DNA of 64,000 nucleotides from Spirochaetales bacterium (GCA_016926955.1 JAFGNN010000025.1:35586-99585), one strand, 5' to 3'; positions 11,901 through 19,645 are shown, counted from the first letter of the stretch. Numbers and translations: made by a program. The notes: generated from the letters alone by a model not told the origin.

Positions 11901-14900
11901 CGCCGGGCTCCAGTTCCAGGTCGTCGATGGACCAGTCGGCGTCGGGCAGGCGCGGCCAGGCCGGGCTGCCGGCGGCAACCAGGATCGAGGCGCTGCCGTC
12001 GTTGGGCGGAGCGAGGTCGCCGACCCAGTTGAGCCCGTCGGTCCAGTCGGACGTGAGCTGCGAGCCGTCCCATTCGTAGATAGGGAAGACCCAGCGACCG
12101 GCGCCGAGCGTGTCGTTGTTGCCGAGATTGAGCGAGTTCGTGGGCGCTATGACCATGGCGAAGGCGTCGGACACGGCCGAGTCGCGGATGCTCGCGTAGT
12201 CGACCGCGTAGGCGCCGGCCGCGTCGTCGGCGGCGAGGGTCCACTGGCTGCCCGCGACCGTGCTCTCGAGGACTATGAGGTTGCCGGCACTTCCCGCGAT
12301 GCCGAAGGAATTCCGGACGGTCTGCGTCGTGCCCGCCGTGAAGCGGATGGTCTTGCCCGCGGCGCTCGACGTGAGGTCGTGGAAGTCCGACGAGCCGGAG
12401 ATCGTGGTGGCGACCGACGCGTTCGCGAGGTCGAGCGCTCCCGTGCCGGGATCGAAGACGCCGGCGTTCGAGAAGTTGCCGTCGAGCGCGATGTCGTACA
12501 CCCCCGCGGAGAAGGTCGCGCTCGCGGCGACGGAGAGATTGCCGGCGACCGCGACCGACGATCCGAGCGAGACGGACTTCGCGACGCCCGAACCCGCAGT
12601 CAGCGAGGGCAGGACGTCGGCGCCGCTCGAGCTCGTCGTCAATGTCGCCGCGGCGGCGCCGTCGAGCGCGAGCGAGCTGGTCCCGTCGATGACGAGGACG
12701 GCGGTTCCCGTGACCGAGAAGTCGCCGCCAACGACGAGGGCGCGCCCCGAGGCGTCGAGCGAGCCGGCGGAGAGGATGAAGCTTCCGTTCGCGTCGAGCG
12801 GAGCTCCGAGCGTCCGCGTTCCTCCGGCGAATTCTACGTCGAAGAAGGAAGAAAGCCCCGCGAAACCCGTGCCGCCCGCCTTGTAGCGGGTCAGGCCGGA
12901 ATCGGTATCCTGGGTGAAGCCCGTCAGGGTTTCGTCGCCGGTCAGTATCAGCGTGCCCGCGTTCGAGTAAGCGCCCGAGAGGCTCAGGTCCCAGCCGTTC
13001 AGGTCGAGGCTGGCCCCGCTCTGGATGCTCAAGGTCGCGACGCTCACGGCGGCGTTGAGGACGGGGTAGCGGGCCTTGCCGACCGGAATGGTGACGAAGG
13101 CCGTGCCGGCCGGCGGCACGGAGAGTCGGTCCCAGTTGCCGGCGTAGAACCAATCGGTGCTCGAGGCGCCGGTCCAGGACCAGTTGGTGGCATCGTAGGT
13201 ATAGTCAGTCCAAGTATCGGTCCGCGTGTTCCCGGTGGAATCGAGGGTGATGACCGAGAAGGTGTAGTCCGTACCGGTCGCGATGCTCGGCAAGGCGAAA
13301 GCGCGCGTCCAGGCGACGGAGCTCGAATCGGTCGTGGCCGCATGGGTCGTGGGAAGGTCGAAGGCGCCGACCTGCCAGGCTGAGCCGTTCCAGTAGTTCG
13401 AATCGGTCTGGCGCATGATCCGCACCCTGGTCGAATCCGCCGCGAAGCCGAAGCCGCCCGCCGCGTCGGCCACCGTGCCCGCCACCGTAGTGAGCTCCCC
13501 GAAGGGGTCGGAGCCGGGGGCTGTCAGTACGGCGACGGGCGCGCTCGCGTCCTTCTTGAACGAAAGGGGGCCTGCCACCACGTAGCTCGTGCCGTCGTAG
13601 ACTCGGAGGTAGAGCTCGTGCGAGCCGTCGGGAAGCGCCGCGAAGACCAGGTCCGGCACACGGAGCGCCGCCGTATAGCTCGTGGCGAGGGTCGCGTCGC
13701 CGAGCGGCGTCGCGCCGTCCGAAGTCAGCGCGGCCCAGGCGCCGGCCGTGCCGTCGAACTGGTACTCGAGGGCGTCGATGTCGATGTCGTCGTAGAAGTC
13801 GACGTCGAGGCCGGCGTTTGCCGGGAGCGGCCCGTAGGAGCTTTGGTTGACGTTGTAGTACGGGGCGCCTGCCACGAGCGTGATGGTGGCGGCCGGGGAA
13901 CCCGCCGAGACGTTGCCGGCGAGGTCGGTCGCGAAGGCGACGAGCTGGAGGGTGTCGCCGGCCACGAGGCCGGACACGGCGAAGTTGTACGACCAGGAAC
14001 CGGTTACGCCGGCCGCGAGCGCTGCGTTCGCACAGGCCAACGAGATGGCGCCGGCCTGCCAGGCGCTGCCGTTCCAGTACTGGCTCGTGTTCGAGCGGTA
14101 GATCCGCACCGACACCGTGTTGGCGCCGACTCCCGCGATGGCGTCGAGCACCGTGCCCGAAAGGTAACCGCCGGGGATCGAAGCGTAGTACGTGGCCGTG
14201 CCGCTCGCAGGCTGGGTGACCAGGACCTCGGGCGGCGTCGCGTCCTTGACGAAGCCCGCGGTCACGGTGGCGTAGGTGGTGTTGCCCAGGTTGTCTACGG
14301 CGCGGAAATGGCCCGCGTGCGCGCCGTCGCCCAGGGCGTCGAAGACGGCCGTCGGTATGCGCGCGACATTGACGTAGCTCGTGTTGGCGCCGCCCGAGAG
14401 GTCGACCGGGGTGACGCCGCCGCCCGTGGTCAGGCTGGCCCAGGCGCCGGCCGGGTCGCCCGAGTCGATCTGGTACTCGGCGGCCGCGAGGTCGACGTCG
14501 TCGAAGAAGTCGACGTCGAGATCCGCGGGATTCGACGCGACGAGCCCCAAATCGGTCATATTGACGACGATGGTCGGTCCGGAGACCGGCGGCGCGACGG
14601 AGTCCTGGTAGACCACGACGTTGTCCAGGTACAGGGTCGGATTGGTGGCGGTCATGGCGAACCAGACCTTGCGGATGAGGCCGGCGCCGGCATCGTTGTA
14701 GGGCAGGCCCGTCGCCGAGCCGAGCAGGCTCATGTCCGCCAGGCGCGTAACGCCGATGTCGAAGGTCCCGCTCACCTGGTCGGCGACCACCCTCACCCGG
14801 TACCAGGTGTCGAGCGCCCAGTCGGCGGTGCCGAACAGGCGCCATTCATTGCCCTCGTCGGTGCCGACGTTGCCGTCCTGCCCGGTCGTGCGGTACATGG

Positions 14901-15543
14901 CCTCGTTCTCGCCGGCCGAGTCGTCGGCGACGGTGTCCTTGTCGGAGAACTGGACGTGGATGGCCACCTTCGGCGTCGCCGAAGTCAAAGTCGCGGTCGA
15001 GTCGGAGTAGAATATCTCGCCCGCGGGGTTGTTGATGGGGAAGGTTCCCGAAAGCAGGACGTCATACTCGACGGTGACGTAGCGCTGGGTGCCCGGGTCG
15101 AAGCCCGCGCCCAAGAGGACGCTGGTGCCCGCGGTGGTGATGCTGAACTGGAGCTTGTTGGTGGCGTTGACCGTGACGGCCGGATCCGTCGTGACGACGC
15201 TGAAGACGTTGGCGTTGGCTGCGTTGGTGAGGGAATTCTCCCAGTCCGGCGAAGCCGAGCCCGCGGGCGTCCACGGGATGGCGGACGGCGTCACCGCGCC
15301 CAGGGTTTCGTCGGCGAAATCCTCCGAGAAAAGCACGTCCACCTGCGCGAAGGCTCCCGCGCTCGTTGCGGCGACGATGGTTGAAACGAGCAAGGCCCTG
15401 GCGACGCCGGAGGCCGCGGGACTCCGGAAGGCTCCGTTCCGCCCTCGCGAAGGCGACCGAGTTGCCTTTCCCCCCCGGTCCCGTCCCGAGTTCGCGATCG
15501 TCGTGGTCGTCAAGGCTCGGCGGGAAGGGAGGGATCGGAACAT
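2947..15543 (-). CDS. Giant (4198-residue) secreted beta-helix protein with FlgD-type Ig C-terminus
   Basis: The start is the ATG at 15543, preceded by AAGGAG. The product has a long charged N-region and a hydrophobic stretch at about residues 48-65 ending AGAFA, so an extended signal peptide is likely. Residues ~70-310 look laminin-G/concanavalin-like, with EYDVLLSG and WYRVRVVADQ. Two related ~230-residue Ig-like modules follow to ~780, each with a YWNGSAWQ motif and an AVFDALGDGAH- or VFAALPDGSH-type segment. About 2700 residues of short Gly/Ala/Ser/Thr-rich beta-strand repeats follow (recurring GNLSVAA, SNAGT, LDLAxN and NSGALTLGD themes), typical of beta-helical adhesins. A distinct ~600-residue region precedes a final FlgD-like Ig domain (DGRNAAGNPVARGAYFIR). 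No outer-membrane barrel is visible. Adhesion or surface-layer function is inference. Confidence 0.85.
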   Translation of the reverse strand: MFRSLPSRRALTTTTIANSGRDRGGKATRSPSRGRNGAFRSPAASGVARALLVSTIVAATSAGAFAQVDVLFSEDFADETLGAVTPSAIPWTPAGSASPDWENSLTNAANANVFSVVTTDPAVTVNATNKLQFSITTAGTSVLLGAGFDPGTQRYVTVEYDVLLSGTFPINNPAGEIFYSDSTATLTSATPKVAIHVQFSDKDTVADDSAGENEAMYRTTGQDGNVGTDEGNEWRLFGTADWALDTWYRVRVVADQVSGTFDIGVTRLADMSLLGSATGLPYNDAGAGLIRKVWFAMTATNPTLYLDNVVVYQDSVAPPVSGPTIVVNMTDLGLVASNPADLDVDFFDDVDLAAAEYQIDSGDPAGAWASLTTGGGVTPVDLSGGANTSYVNVARIPTAVFDALGDGAHAGHFRAVDNLGNTTYATVTAGFVKDATPPEVLVTQPASGTATYYASIPGGYLSGTVLDAIAGVGANTVSVRIYRSNTSQYWNGSAWQAGAISLACANAALAAGVTGSWSYNFAVSGLVAGDTLQLVAFATDLAGNVSAGSPAATITLVAGAPYYNVNQSSYGPLPANAGLDVDFYDDIDIDALEYQFDGTAGAWAALTSDGATPLGDATLATSYTAALRVPDLVFAALPDGSHELYLRVYDGTSYVVAGPLSFKKDASAPVAVLTAPGSDPFGELTTVAGTVADAAGGFGFAADSTRVRIMRQTDSNYWNGSAWQVGAFDLPTTHAATTDSSSVAWTRAFALPSIATGTDYTFSVITLDSTGNTRTDTWTDYTYDATNWSWTGASSTDWFYAGNWDRLSVPPAGTAFVTIPVGKARYPVLNAAVSVATLSIQSGASLDLNGWDLSLSGAYSNAGTLILTGDETLTGFTQDTDSGLTRYKAGGTGFAGLSSFFDVEFAGGTRTLGAPLDANGSFILSAGSLDASGRALVVGGDFSVTGTAVLVIDGTSSLALDGAAAATLTTSSSGADVLPSLTAGSGVAKSVSLGSSVAVAGNLSVAASATFSAGVYDIALDGNFSNAGVFDPGTGALDLANASVATTISGSSDFHDLTSSAAGKTIRFTAGTTQTVRNSFGIAGSAGNLIVLESTVAGSQWTLAADDAAGAYAVDYASIRDSAVSDAFAMVIAPTNSLNLGNNDTLGAGRWVFPIYEWDGSQLTSDWTDGLNWVGDLAPPNDGSASILVAAGSPAWPRLPDADWSIDDLELEPGAVLSLGANDLSVGGVVTNAGTIIITGAGRPSGNDATQGLVRYTASGGVVADFGATDYYDLELAPAVASTFARSAASGVALAVANALTVGANATLDLDANDFSAASLSNAGVVVLEGSQTVALAANDTGSGAWRYDGATGPYTVQDFGAGVDYFDLELAGAGTFQPGGAVLDLADDLYLGAGTLAMGGSQLAVAGDISRGSGVISSTGTVLLDGSGAQSVDFSGSTLSTLSVANTGSVTTDGSFTAANFSKTLTGGFTLSAADTLTVTTAFSAGAGTVTLDGAYSGGLASFDVAGAAVSVGALAFASGDMTVSSGSFTQDGLNAPLGNQTLASLDVALGATVTWDSGSNGGDLAIVGDLSNAGTLAFNAKDVSTGGSMSGAVTLLDLTIPAGRTLTRTAGSSLVVLRHFTIEDTASYVNSGQPLTLGGSTITNGTIRDENSDTPENLGSVSFVPGGAATIKTLGTPVLATSISIGADVTLDAASFDVTAGGNLGGAGTLSASGAQTIAVGGNFTPGAFNSGASLVLLDGATPAISAGAFAYNDLEVAKSLGTDTVSLASGASVAGGLTVTAGTLSLGGDLSVSGAVTNAGTIAVGGSAFSFAGYSGLSGAVAVSGGSLTNTGAASTITTLTVTTGAGIDGGANGIAVTNPVSNAITTDGVVALRGTGITTLTVNSGTLSASGAVTVSGNVVLSAGSFDLAANPLTLSGPTSSITRGTGTLSSAGAVSFTGTGAQTADFAGSTLGSATISASKTGGSLAFSSGFSAAAFAIGANKAFGLSFNTAPAQSTSISGAATFDNSGALTLGDDAGDSFSAALGIGESSGGIVTLAGSVSATDAAISFGDLTLAAATTLDSGNGPAGTIALGAVTSGGNSLSLDSGSTAGATITLGSMVNLAGGLSIVDSGGAVAIGAAGSGGAGPLIVTQARAGVAFSGNLNATSLTITDTTGAVTFADGQTVSLGSLVTAGQDYSVIVNSSSFAVAADTSFLNTGALTLGNGAADALSFAAGLDTTTGPFTTGLAGIVSTTDSAMDLGPTTMGANATLRSGSGSIAVASLTDGAASYALSLGSGTQTGAIAFSGDLAVASLVSFSSNYAIAFRGASTTVDVGHAFLNSGALVLGDGADALVFTGGISHTAGSTELNGALSTANAGVAFGVLALSGDSSIDTDTGAGTVQLAGLGGAHDLLVSAGTGTVLVTGAVGDGTAPGNLGSGIGPALDTTGTTGPVEFAGSVDANSGFTIPGLAVFRGDANFGQVLAGDTGTTLSGAATLDGLSLASNQAVSFGNAVTLSGGAVSIATSANDSGVAFASTVAGNQPLSVTTHGAGVVALNGDVTLTGAAAGTNLFVSTASLSFSASVDASTVNRDIELYVDGLSLGGANTISAGTANLSIAPRTTALSVEFAPTDDPALATDVYIDSDFANIVAGSFTLGRATHAGAIHVGNSLGAVDADGYDLSVLSDGAVFVRNDYLAATGNRSLTLDSGAAGVAFVEGSGIAQSIALGSGALAVSDAARLDADLAIGATGGVLFASTLDGTSPGADDLAVTAGAGSVLFSGTVGGTPLGALSVLSANAGLVASFGIDAASVAIAAGGPVDLNGPVTAPGGFSSTGTGFDNSGATITTTDAPLSIVHSGNVIVGSALSSGTGALSARSSGGTLVVSGTVATTSGAIALESQASTLSLAAAVSTATGTVSVDSASGTSVSAAGTISASGAAPVSFGSIGAGALAISANVTTAGSPVRFYRPVTLGATIAVSAGAGNVSFDQTVDATAPGSQGLTVNSGGTTTFAQAVGGSVRLGALTTDAGGTTRLGPSVRTQDQSISFGDDVVLTQAAQVVSGAAATDFSLTVSGDPVAYALTVQEDVATATGTVSFAGSVDLADLVTFGRAYAVRLLAGGSVAQPVSFLNTGTTTLGDDAADDLLLTGGVTATSGPKSLAGTVRSANAAIDFGATGTTLAADAVTRSGSATTGFAAVTGAFSLTLQNAAGATGAVTFTGAVAIDDLVTFAEAYAVTMNAGCDIAQRVDFINSGAVTLGDADADDFLFRGGLGSQAAGTNLFRGVVRTDGLATHDIELDDLSLGGVLTLNAGLAGQLAFTGTVNVSNASGNASVADANGALDNDLTIDASLVDSAAGTLAVASGATVDLGASGFTIGTLSNGAPLAPGVLRLTGTQATHDFTVFDVDSGITEYYGTDPASLVFTAGFAAGSYFDLRVAGTGAGVHSLEAPIAVGSDLRVQSGVLDVSASDHGIAVSGNWRNDVGFAGFVSRAGTVAFDKSSGIIEVRGNNAWYVFSCTVPGIEIRFENTAAAITQRIVPGGIFRVRGSLVQPIRLDRLTLIAGTPGVPAPGAGDDEHFWFFDLVPGAFLDMEHVDVWYSNARSNPVGIPPNVVAGYQLPPQWDYKWLDKLYALYSYTEDRDYDGKIDRLRITTEAAIGNDFTNFDIEVEGYEIDRSEGVNGFERPAAGVTLYVYLVEKPFLDTGSTPRWRVPPEYLMVSLRDEATGSQQFGTLETGDTDYMTPGDTAWPIIAHTLSIPGNDGTYIRFSEKVVKSAGGTLDAADFGGSPFTPIFDGGGPGAFEGVASLGIRSSGDLASGGFTLSAEASTRDEGLPPLWLPAYSVLYPGAPEPTYPDPATGYLADPNTYAAFGDAPDIAPITRPPFELGRGGKNVHRLSDLLVSVPPTPALAGSWSAANPDSWFAWPSWAKDEAAFPGTTAEYEALTPLEAARSTLGLVRAFDGSQWLRDQDWDLAVRTNPALGLGSLELIYDSNVATRFVSATPGIWLPEFLETDFSGLAAYPNTVVEGGTPSGPVVLDDTAAFAGGAAGDDLWGASFAAGDPEVRSPSTFDFWFRLAGAPTDLYAGRLEMTPGSAALPPDWYRLVRPFTLRIRDIEPQKGGVTVMNNVIDPGKGETVRLNYTLAEAGRVTVLVLTLDGDVVRALYRGTRQPGDYTDVWDGRNAAGNPVARGAYFIRIVGPGLDEIRKVLVVKNP

Positions 15544-15567
15544 GCGGGATACTCCTTCGGTTCCTAC

Positions 15568-15573
15568 ATTATA
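15568..15573 (-). promoter_or_regulatory. Consensus -10 box for the giant secreted-protein gene
   Basis: Read on the minus strand this is TATAAT, 24 bases upstream of the ATG at 15543, with AAGGAG between them. The -35 region 17 bases away (GTGGAA) is a poor match. The predicted 5' leader is short, about 18 nt. Confidence 0.55.
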
Positions 15574-15825
15574 TAGCCCGGAGCGCGGACTTCCACACGG
15601 GGGCACGGAATGCCCGCCCGGACGCGCCGCGCGCCCCTTGAATTTCGGCGGGTCGGGAGCCTTGCGCGAGCGGGTCGCGCCCGGTTCCGCTTCTTTCGCG
15701 CATCAAGGATAATTGAACCGACGCTCGTCCTTTAGTCGGACTCCGCGCGCAACTTCGGGGTATGATGGGGCGTCCAAACACGGTAGCGGAGCGCCCCGCG
15801 AGGGCTGCCCGCCGATGGGGCGCAT

Positions 15826-17475
15826 ATGACAGACTATAGTACCTTCACCCTTCGCGAGGTTCTTGTCGGATCGGCGAAGGCTTACGGTCCGACGCCCGCC
15901 CTCGGGTGGGTCGACGAGATCGCTTCCGGCGGCGGCATGAGCTACGCGGCCCTGCTTTTCCGCGCCCGCGCGCTGTCCGAGCGCCTGGCGGGGCTCGGCC
16001 TCCAGCGGGGCGACAAGGTGGCCCTCTTCGCCGAAAACCGTCCCGAGTGGGGCGTCGCCTATTTCGGCATCGCGGCCGCGGGCTACGTGGTCGTGCCGAT
16101 CCTGACCGACTTCGGGACCGAGCAGGTCGACAACATCGTCGCGCACGCGGAGTGCAAGGCCATCGTGGCCAGCCAGAAGACGCGCGCCAAGCTCGGCCCG
16201 CGCGCCCTGGACCTCGAGCAGCTGCCCGTCGAGCAGCTCGCCGTCGGTCCCGCGGCCACCCTGACGGACGCCGAGGCGAAGACCGCCTTCCCCCCGGTCC
16301 CGGAGGATTCGCTCGCGGCCATCATCTACACCTCGGGCACCACGGGCAGCTCGAAGGGCGTCATGCTCAGCCACCGGAACATTGTCTGGGACGCCTGGGC
16401 CTGCCGCGACATCATCGTCGGATCGCCGAAGGACCGCCTGCTTTCGGTGCTGCCGCTCGCCCACACCTACGAGTGCACGCTCGGACTCGTGTTCCCCGCC
16501 ATACACGGCTGCCGCGTCGCCTACCTCGACAAGCCGCCGGTCGCCAGCGTGCTGCTTCCCGCCCTCGCGAAGATCAAGCCCACCATCATGCTGACCGTAC
16601 CGCTCGTCATCGAGAAGGTTTACCGCGGCTCGGTGGCGCCTGAGCTCGCGAAGATAGGCCTTTACAGGCACGACTGGCTCAAGCCCCTCTTCCACCGCAT
16701 CGCGGGAAAGAAGCTCTACAAGAAATTCGGCGGGCGCCTGCGCTTCTTCGGCGTCGGCGGGGCCGCCCTGGCTCCCGACGTGGAGAAGTTCCTCGCCGAC
16801 GGCAAGTTCCCCTACGCCATCGGCTACGGCCTGACCGAGACCGCCCCGCTCATCGCGGGCTCCGGCCCCTTCCGCACGACGCTCCGCTCCACCGGCCCCC
16901 GCCTCAAAGGCGTGGAGCTCCGCCTGGCGGACGCAAACCCGCAGACCGGCGAAGGCGAGATCCAGGCTCGCGGCCCCAACGTCATGATCGGTTACTACAA
17001 GGACGCCGCCAAGACGGCCGAGGTGTTCACCGAGGACGGCTGGTTCCGCACCGGCGATACGGGCACCTTCGACTCGAAGGGCCGGCTCTTCATCAAGGGC
17101 CGGCTCAAGACCATGATCCTGGGCGCCTCCGGCGAGAACATCTACCCCGAGGAGATCGAGGCCCTGATCAACCAGCACGCCCCGGTCGCCGAGTCGCTCG
17201 TGTACGGCGAGAAGGGCGGCCTCGTCGCCCTCGTGCACCTGAAGCCGGAGATACTCGAGGACATCGCCAAGGGCTTCAAGGACCGCGTGGCCGACCTCGA
17301 GCACGCGGCGACCCAGGTCCTCGAGTCCATACGGAAGGAAGTGAACGCCCGGCTCGGCGCCTTCTCGCGCATCGGAAAGGTGAAGCTGCAGCCTGAACCC
17401 TTCGAGAAGACGCCCACCCAGAAGATCAAGCGCTTCCTCTATCCGGGGAAGAAGGACGAGGCGGCGGACAAGTAG
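15826..17475 (+). CDS. Long-chain acyl-CoA synthetase (AMP-forming)
   Basis: The product activates a fatty acid with ATP and CoA, through an acyl-adenylate. The 549-residue ANL-superfamily sequence has the P-loop motif YTSGTTGSSKGVMLSH (~168-183), IGYGLTETAPLI (~330), DGWFRTGDTG (~405) and the hinge segment GRLKTMILGASGENIYPEEIE (~425-445). The GENIYPEEIE ending is typical of bacterial FadD/FACL-type enzymes; substrate chain length cannot be read from sequence. The start at ATG 15826 gives the usual length. A TATGAT box lies at 15761-15766. A strong terminator follows the stop. It is divergent from the giant gene. Confidence 0.9.
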   Translation: MTDYSTFTLREVLVGSAKAYGPTPALGWVDEIASGGGMSYAALLFRARALSERLAGLGLQRGDKVALFAENRPEWGVAYFGIAAAGYVVVPILTDFGTEQVDNIVAHAECKAIVASQKTRAKLGPRALDLEQLPVEQLAVGPAATLTDAEAKTAFPPVPEDSLAAIIYTSGTTGSSKGVMLSHRNIVWDAWACRDIIVGSPKDRLLSVLPLAHTYECTLGLVFPAIHGCRVAYLDKPPVASVLLPALAKIKPTIMLTVPLVIEKVYRGSVAPELAKIGLYRHDWLKPLFHRIAGKKLYKKFGGRLRFFGVGGAALAPDVEKFLADGKFPYAIGYGLTETAPLIAGSGPFRTTLRSTGPRLKGVELRLADANPQTGEGEIQARGPNVMIGYYKDAAKTAEVFTEDGWFRTGDTGTFDSKGRLFIKGRLKTMILGASGENIYPEEIEALINQHAPVAESLVYGEKGGLVALVHLKPEILEDIAKGFKDRVADLEHAATQVLESIRKEVNARLGAFSRIGKVKLQPEPFEKTPTQKIKRFLYPGKKDEAADK

Positions 17476-17526
17476 CCGTCTCCCGCGCGGGAGCCTGCCC
17501 GCGCCTCCCTCCGCCGTCTGGCGGAC

Positions 17527-17565
17527 GGCGCCCGGGCCACCTGACGGTCCGGGCGCCCGCTTTTT
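17527..17565 (+). terminator. Rho-independent terminator of the acyl-CoA synthetase gene
   Basis: A perfect 12-bp stem (17527-17538 with 17546-17557) closes a 7-nt loop and is followed by CGCTTTTT. It ends exactly at the stop codon of the convergent methyltransferase gene. Confidence 0.9.
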
Positions 17566-18422
17566 CACCGCCGCTCGAGGGCAGAGCGCCAGGCGTGCAG
17601 CAGGATGCCGAAGGCGACGCCCGCGTTGAGGCTGCCCTTGGTCCCGTACATGGGGATCGAGACGCGCGCCCCGGCGCGCGCGAGGGCCTCGGGGCTGGCG
17701 CCGAGCTCCTCGGAACCCAGGATGACGACACCGCGCTCGGGGAAGTCGAACTCGTCGATCGGCGTGCCGCCCAGCTCGAGGACGAACACCTCGCCGAGGC
17801 CGTCCAGCTCTTCGAGCGACGCGCGGCGCCAGGGCACGAGCTCCGTCGCGCCCATGGCCGAGCGGAGCGCGCGCGGGTGGAGCGGATCCGCGCAGAAGGG
17901 CGACAGGAGGAGCTCCTCGACGCCGAACGCGTCGGCGCTGCGGAAGGCCGCCCCCACGTTGAAAGGCGAGCGGAGATCTTCGAGGAAGGCGCGCATTCCC
18001 GACGCGCTCAGGCGGGCTCCGGGGACGGGGCAGGCGCGGTCGTCGGGCGGCGGCATGAGGTCCCAGTCGGCGCAGGGCAGGTCGAGCTCGGCGCCGAGAT
18101 CGCGGCGGGCCCGGTTCAAGGCGGCTATCGCCCCGCCCGGTCCGGCGACGCTCCCGGCTATCGCGCCCGCGGGTGCGTCCGCCTCCACGGCGGTCCGGCC
18201 TTCAGCCAGCAACGCGAGGATCGAGCGATCGCGCTCCAGCTCCGAGCGGAGCGCGGGGCTGAGTCCGTCGTCGGAGGCGAGCAGGGCGAGCAGTGCCGCG
18301 GCATAGGACGCGTCGAACGGATGCCCGGCCCGCAACGAGCGTTCGAGGGCTTCCAGGGTGGTCGCGGCCTTGCGGCGGCGATGCCCGGGACTCAGGGTCG
18401 CGAGCTTGCGGAGGGCTATCAC
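17565..18422 (-). CDS. TrmH/SpoU-family RNA 2'-O-methyltransferase
   Basis: The 285-residue product carries the three SPOUT motifs of SAM-dependent ribose methyltransferases in its C-terminal half. These are SPFNVGAAFRSADAFG (~151-166), GVVILGSEELGA (~231-242) and IPMYGTKGSLNAGVAFGI (~256-273), which together form the trefoil-knot SAM site. The N-terminal ~130 residues are Ala-rich and helical and probably provide RNA recognition. Start is GTG at 18422; no strong SD is visible, so the start is moderately certain. It lies 31 bp downstream of the Fe-ADH-like gene and is probably co-transcribed. Target tRNA or rRNA position is not deducible. Confidence 0.88.
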   Translation of the reverse strand: MIALRKLATLSPGHRRRKAATTLEALERSLRAGHPFDASYAAALLALLASDDGLSPALRSELERDRSILALLAEGRTAVEADAPAGAIAGSVAGPGGAIAALNRARRDLGAELDLPCADWDLMPPPDDRACPVPGARLSASGMRAFLEDLRSPFNVGAAFRSADAFGVEELLLSPFCADPLHPRALRSAMGATELVPWRRASLEELDGLGEVFVLELGGTPIDEFDFPERGVVILGSEELGASPEALARAGARVSIPMYGTKGSLNAGVAFGILLHAWRSALERR

Positions 18423-18453
18423 GCGCGCGTTGTCCGAACCGCCCGGGGAGCGG

Positions 18454-19602
18454 TCAGTAGGCGGCCTTGATGAAGTCGAAGACGTCGTCGGTGGAGACGA
18501 GGCGCGGCAGATAGTTCACGAAGTCGAGAGCGCGCGCGTTGGCGGCGGTTTCCACCAGGCGGTCGAGCTGCAGGTCGAAGTCCTTGAGCCGGCTCGGGAT
18601 CTTCAGCTTGCCGAGCCGCATCCTGAGGCCCTCGACGGCGGCGTCGGCGCGTTCCGCGGCGGGAGCCTCCGCGTCGCAGTCGCCGAAGGCTGAAGCGAGG
18701 GCGGCGACCTTCTCGAGGCGTCCGCGGGCCGCGTTTTCGAGGGTCCAGGGCAGAAGCACGGCGGCCAGGCTCGACTTCGGAACGCCGAAGCGCGCGTTGA
18801 TGGCGAAGGCGACCGCGGTGCCCAGCCCGGCCGAGCTCGAGGCGAGCCCGAGGGACGAAAGCAGCCCGCCCTGTACCGCTTCCTGGCGGACCGCAGGGTC
18901 GTCGGGGCGGGCGATGATGGCGTCGAGCGCCGCCACCAGCGAAACGGCGGCGCGCTCCAGGACCAGGTCCGAGAAGAAGTCCGAGCGGGCGCTGACGTAG
19001 CCCTCGACCGCGTGCATCAGGGCGTCGAGCACGCACGAGGCGGCCAGCTTGGCGGAAAGCCCCTCCATTACATTGGGGTCGAGTATGGCGGCCGAGCCGC
19101 GGGCGCAGGGCGCGTGCACGAGCCGGGCGGAGCCGTCCCGGGCATCGGCCAGGACAGCCAGCTCGGAGAGCAGGAAGGGGTCGCGGTACGAGGTGGGGAC
19201 GGCGATGAAGGGAATGCCTTCCTTGTCCGGCGGGGCGCCGTCCATGAGCTGGTCTATGGTTCGGCCGCCGTTGGAGAGGGCGGCTGCCACGCGGGCAAGG
19301 GACAGGGTTCGAACGCCGCCGATCCCGATGACCGCTTTCGGCCGCGAGCCCCGGGCCAGCGCCAGGCATTCCTCGGCGCGGGCGCTGGTGGCGCGGGCGC
19401 CGCCCTCGTCCCAGGCTATGGCCTTGAGGCCGCGTTCCTCGAAGAGCGCCCGCGCGCGGGCGACGGCCCGCGACTCCGACAGGGCCGGATCGACCACGAG
19501 CAGGACGCGTTCGGATTTGTCGCCGAGCAGGAGCGGGAGCTTGAGGATGGAATCCGGACCGAGCTGGATCTCGGCACCGATACGCAAGCGAAAATCCGCC
19601 AT
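18454..19602 (-). CDS. Iron-alcohol-dehydrogenase-like protein lacking most metal and NAD motifs
   Basis: The 382-residue length and overall pattern fit the Fe-ADH/dehydroquinate-synthase-like superfamily. Matches include VIGIGGVRTLSLARVAAAL, IPFIAVPTSY, DALMHAVEGY and VPKSSLAAVLLP. The first two metal ligands (Asp and His of DALMHA) are kept. The family's HxxxH segment reads TAVAF and the PHG motif reads PKS, so the other two metal-binding histidines are missing. The GGGSxxD nucleotide motif is also altered (GIGGVRTL). A conventional NAD- and iron-dependent oxidoreductase activity is therefore doubtful; it may be a pseudoenzyme or use another chemistry. The ATG at 19602 gives the family-like N-terminus. 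It is followed by the TrmH-type gene. Confidence 0.75.
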   Translation of the reverse strand: MADFRLRIGAEIQLGPDSILKLPLLLGDKSERVLLVVDPALSESRAVARARALFEERGLKAIAWDEGGARATSARAEECLALARGSRPKAVIGIGGVRTLSLARVAAALSNGGRTIDQLMDGAPPDKEGIPFIAVPTSYRDPFLLSELAVLADARDGSARLVHAPCARGSAAILDPNVMEGLSAKLAASCVLDALMHAVEGYVSARSDFFSDLVLERAAVSLVAALDAIIARPDDPAVRQEAVQGGLLSSLGLASSSAGLGTAVAFAINARFGVPKSSLAAVLLPWTLENAARGRLEKVAALASAFGDCDAEAPAAERADAAVEGLRMRLGKLKIPSRLKDFDLQLDRLVETAANARALDFVNYLPRLVSTDDVFDFIKAAY

Positions 19603-19645
19603 CGCTTCGAGCCTCCGCCTCGGGCGACCGGCCGTGCCCGAGGCA

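Noticed and set aside
10592..13153. 853-codon minus-strand ORF inside the giant gene
   Set aside because: Frame-shifted shadow of the repeat region, full of Arg runs; no start signal and no family match.
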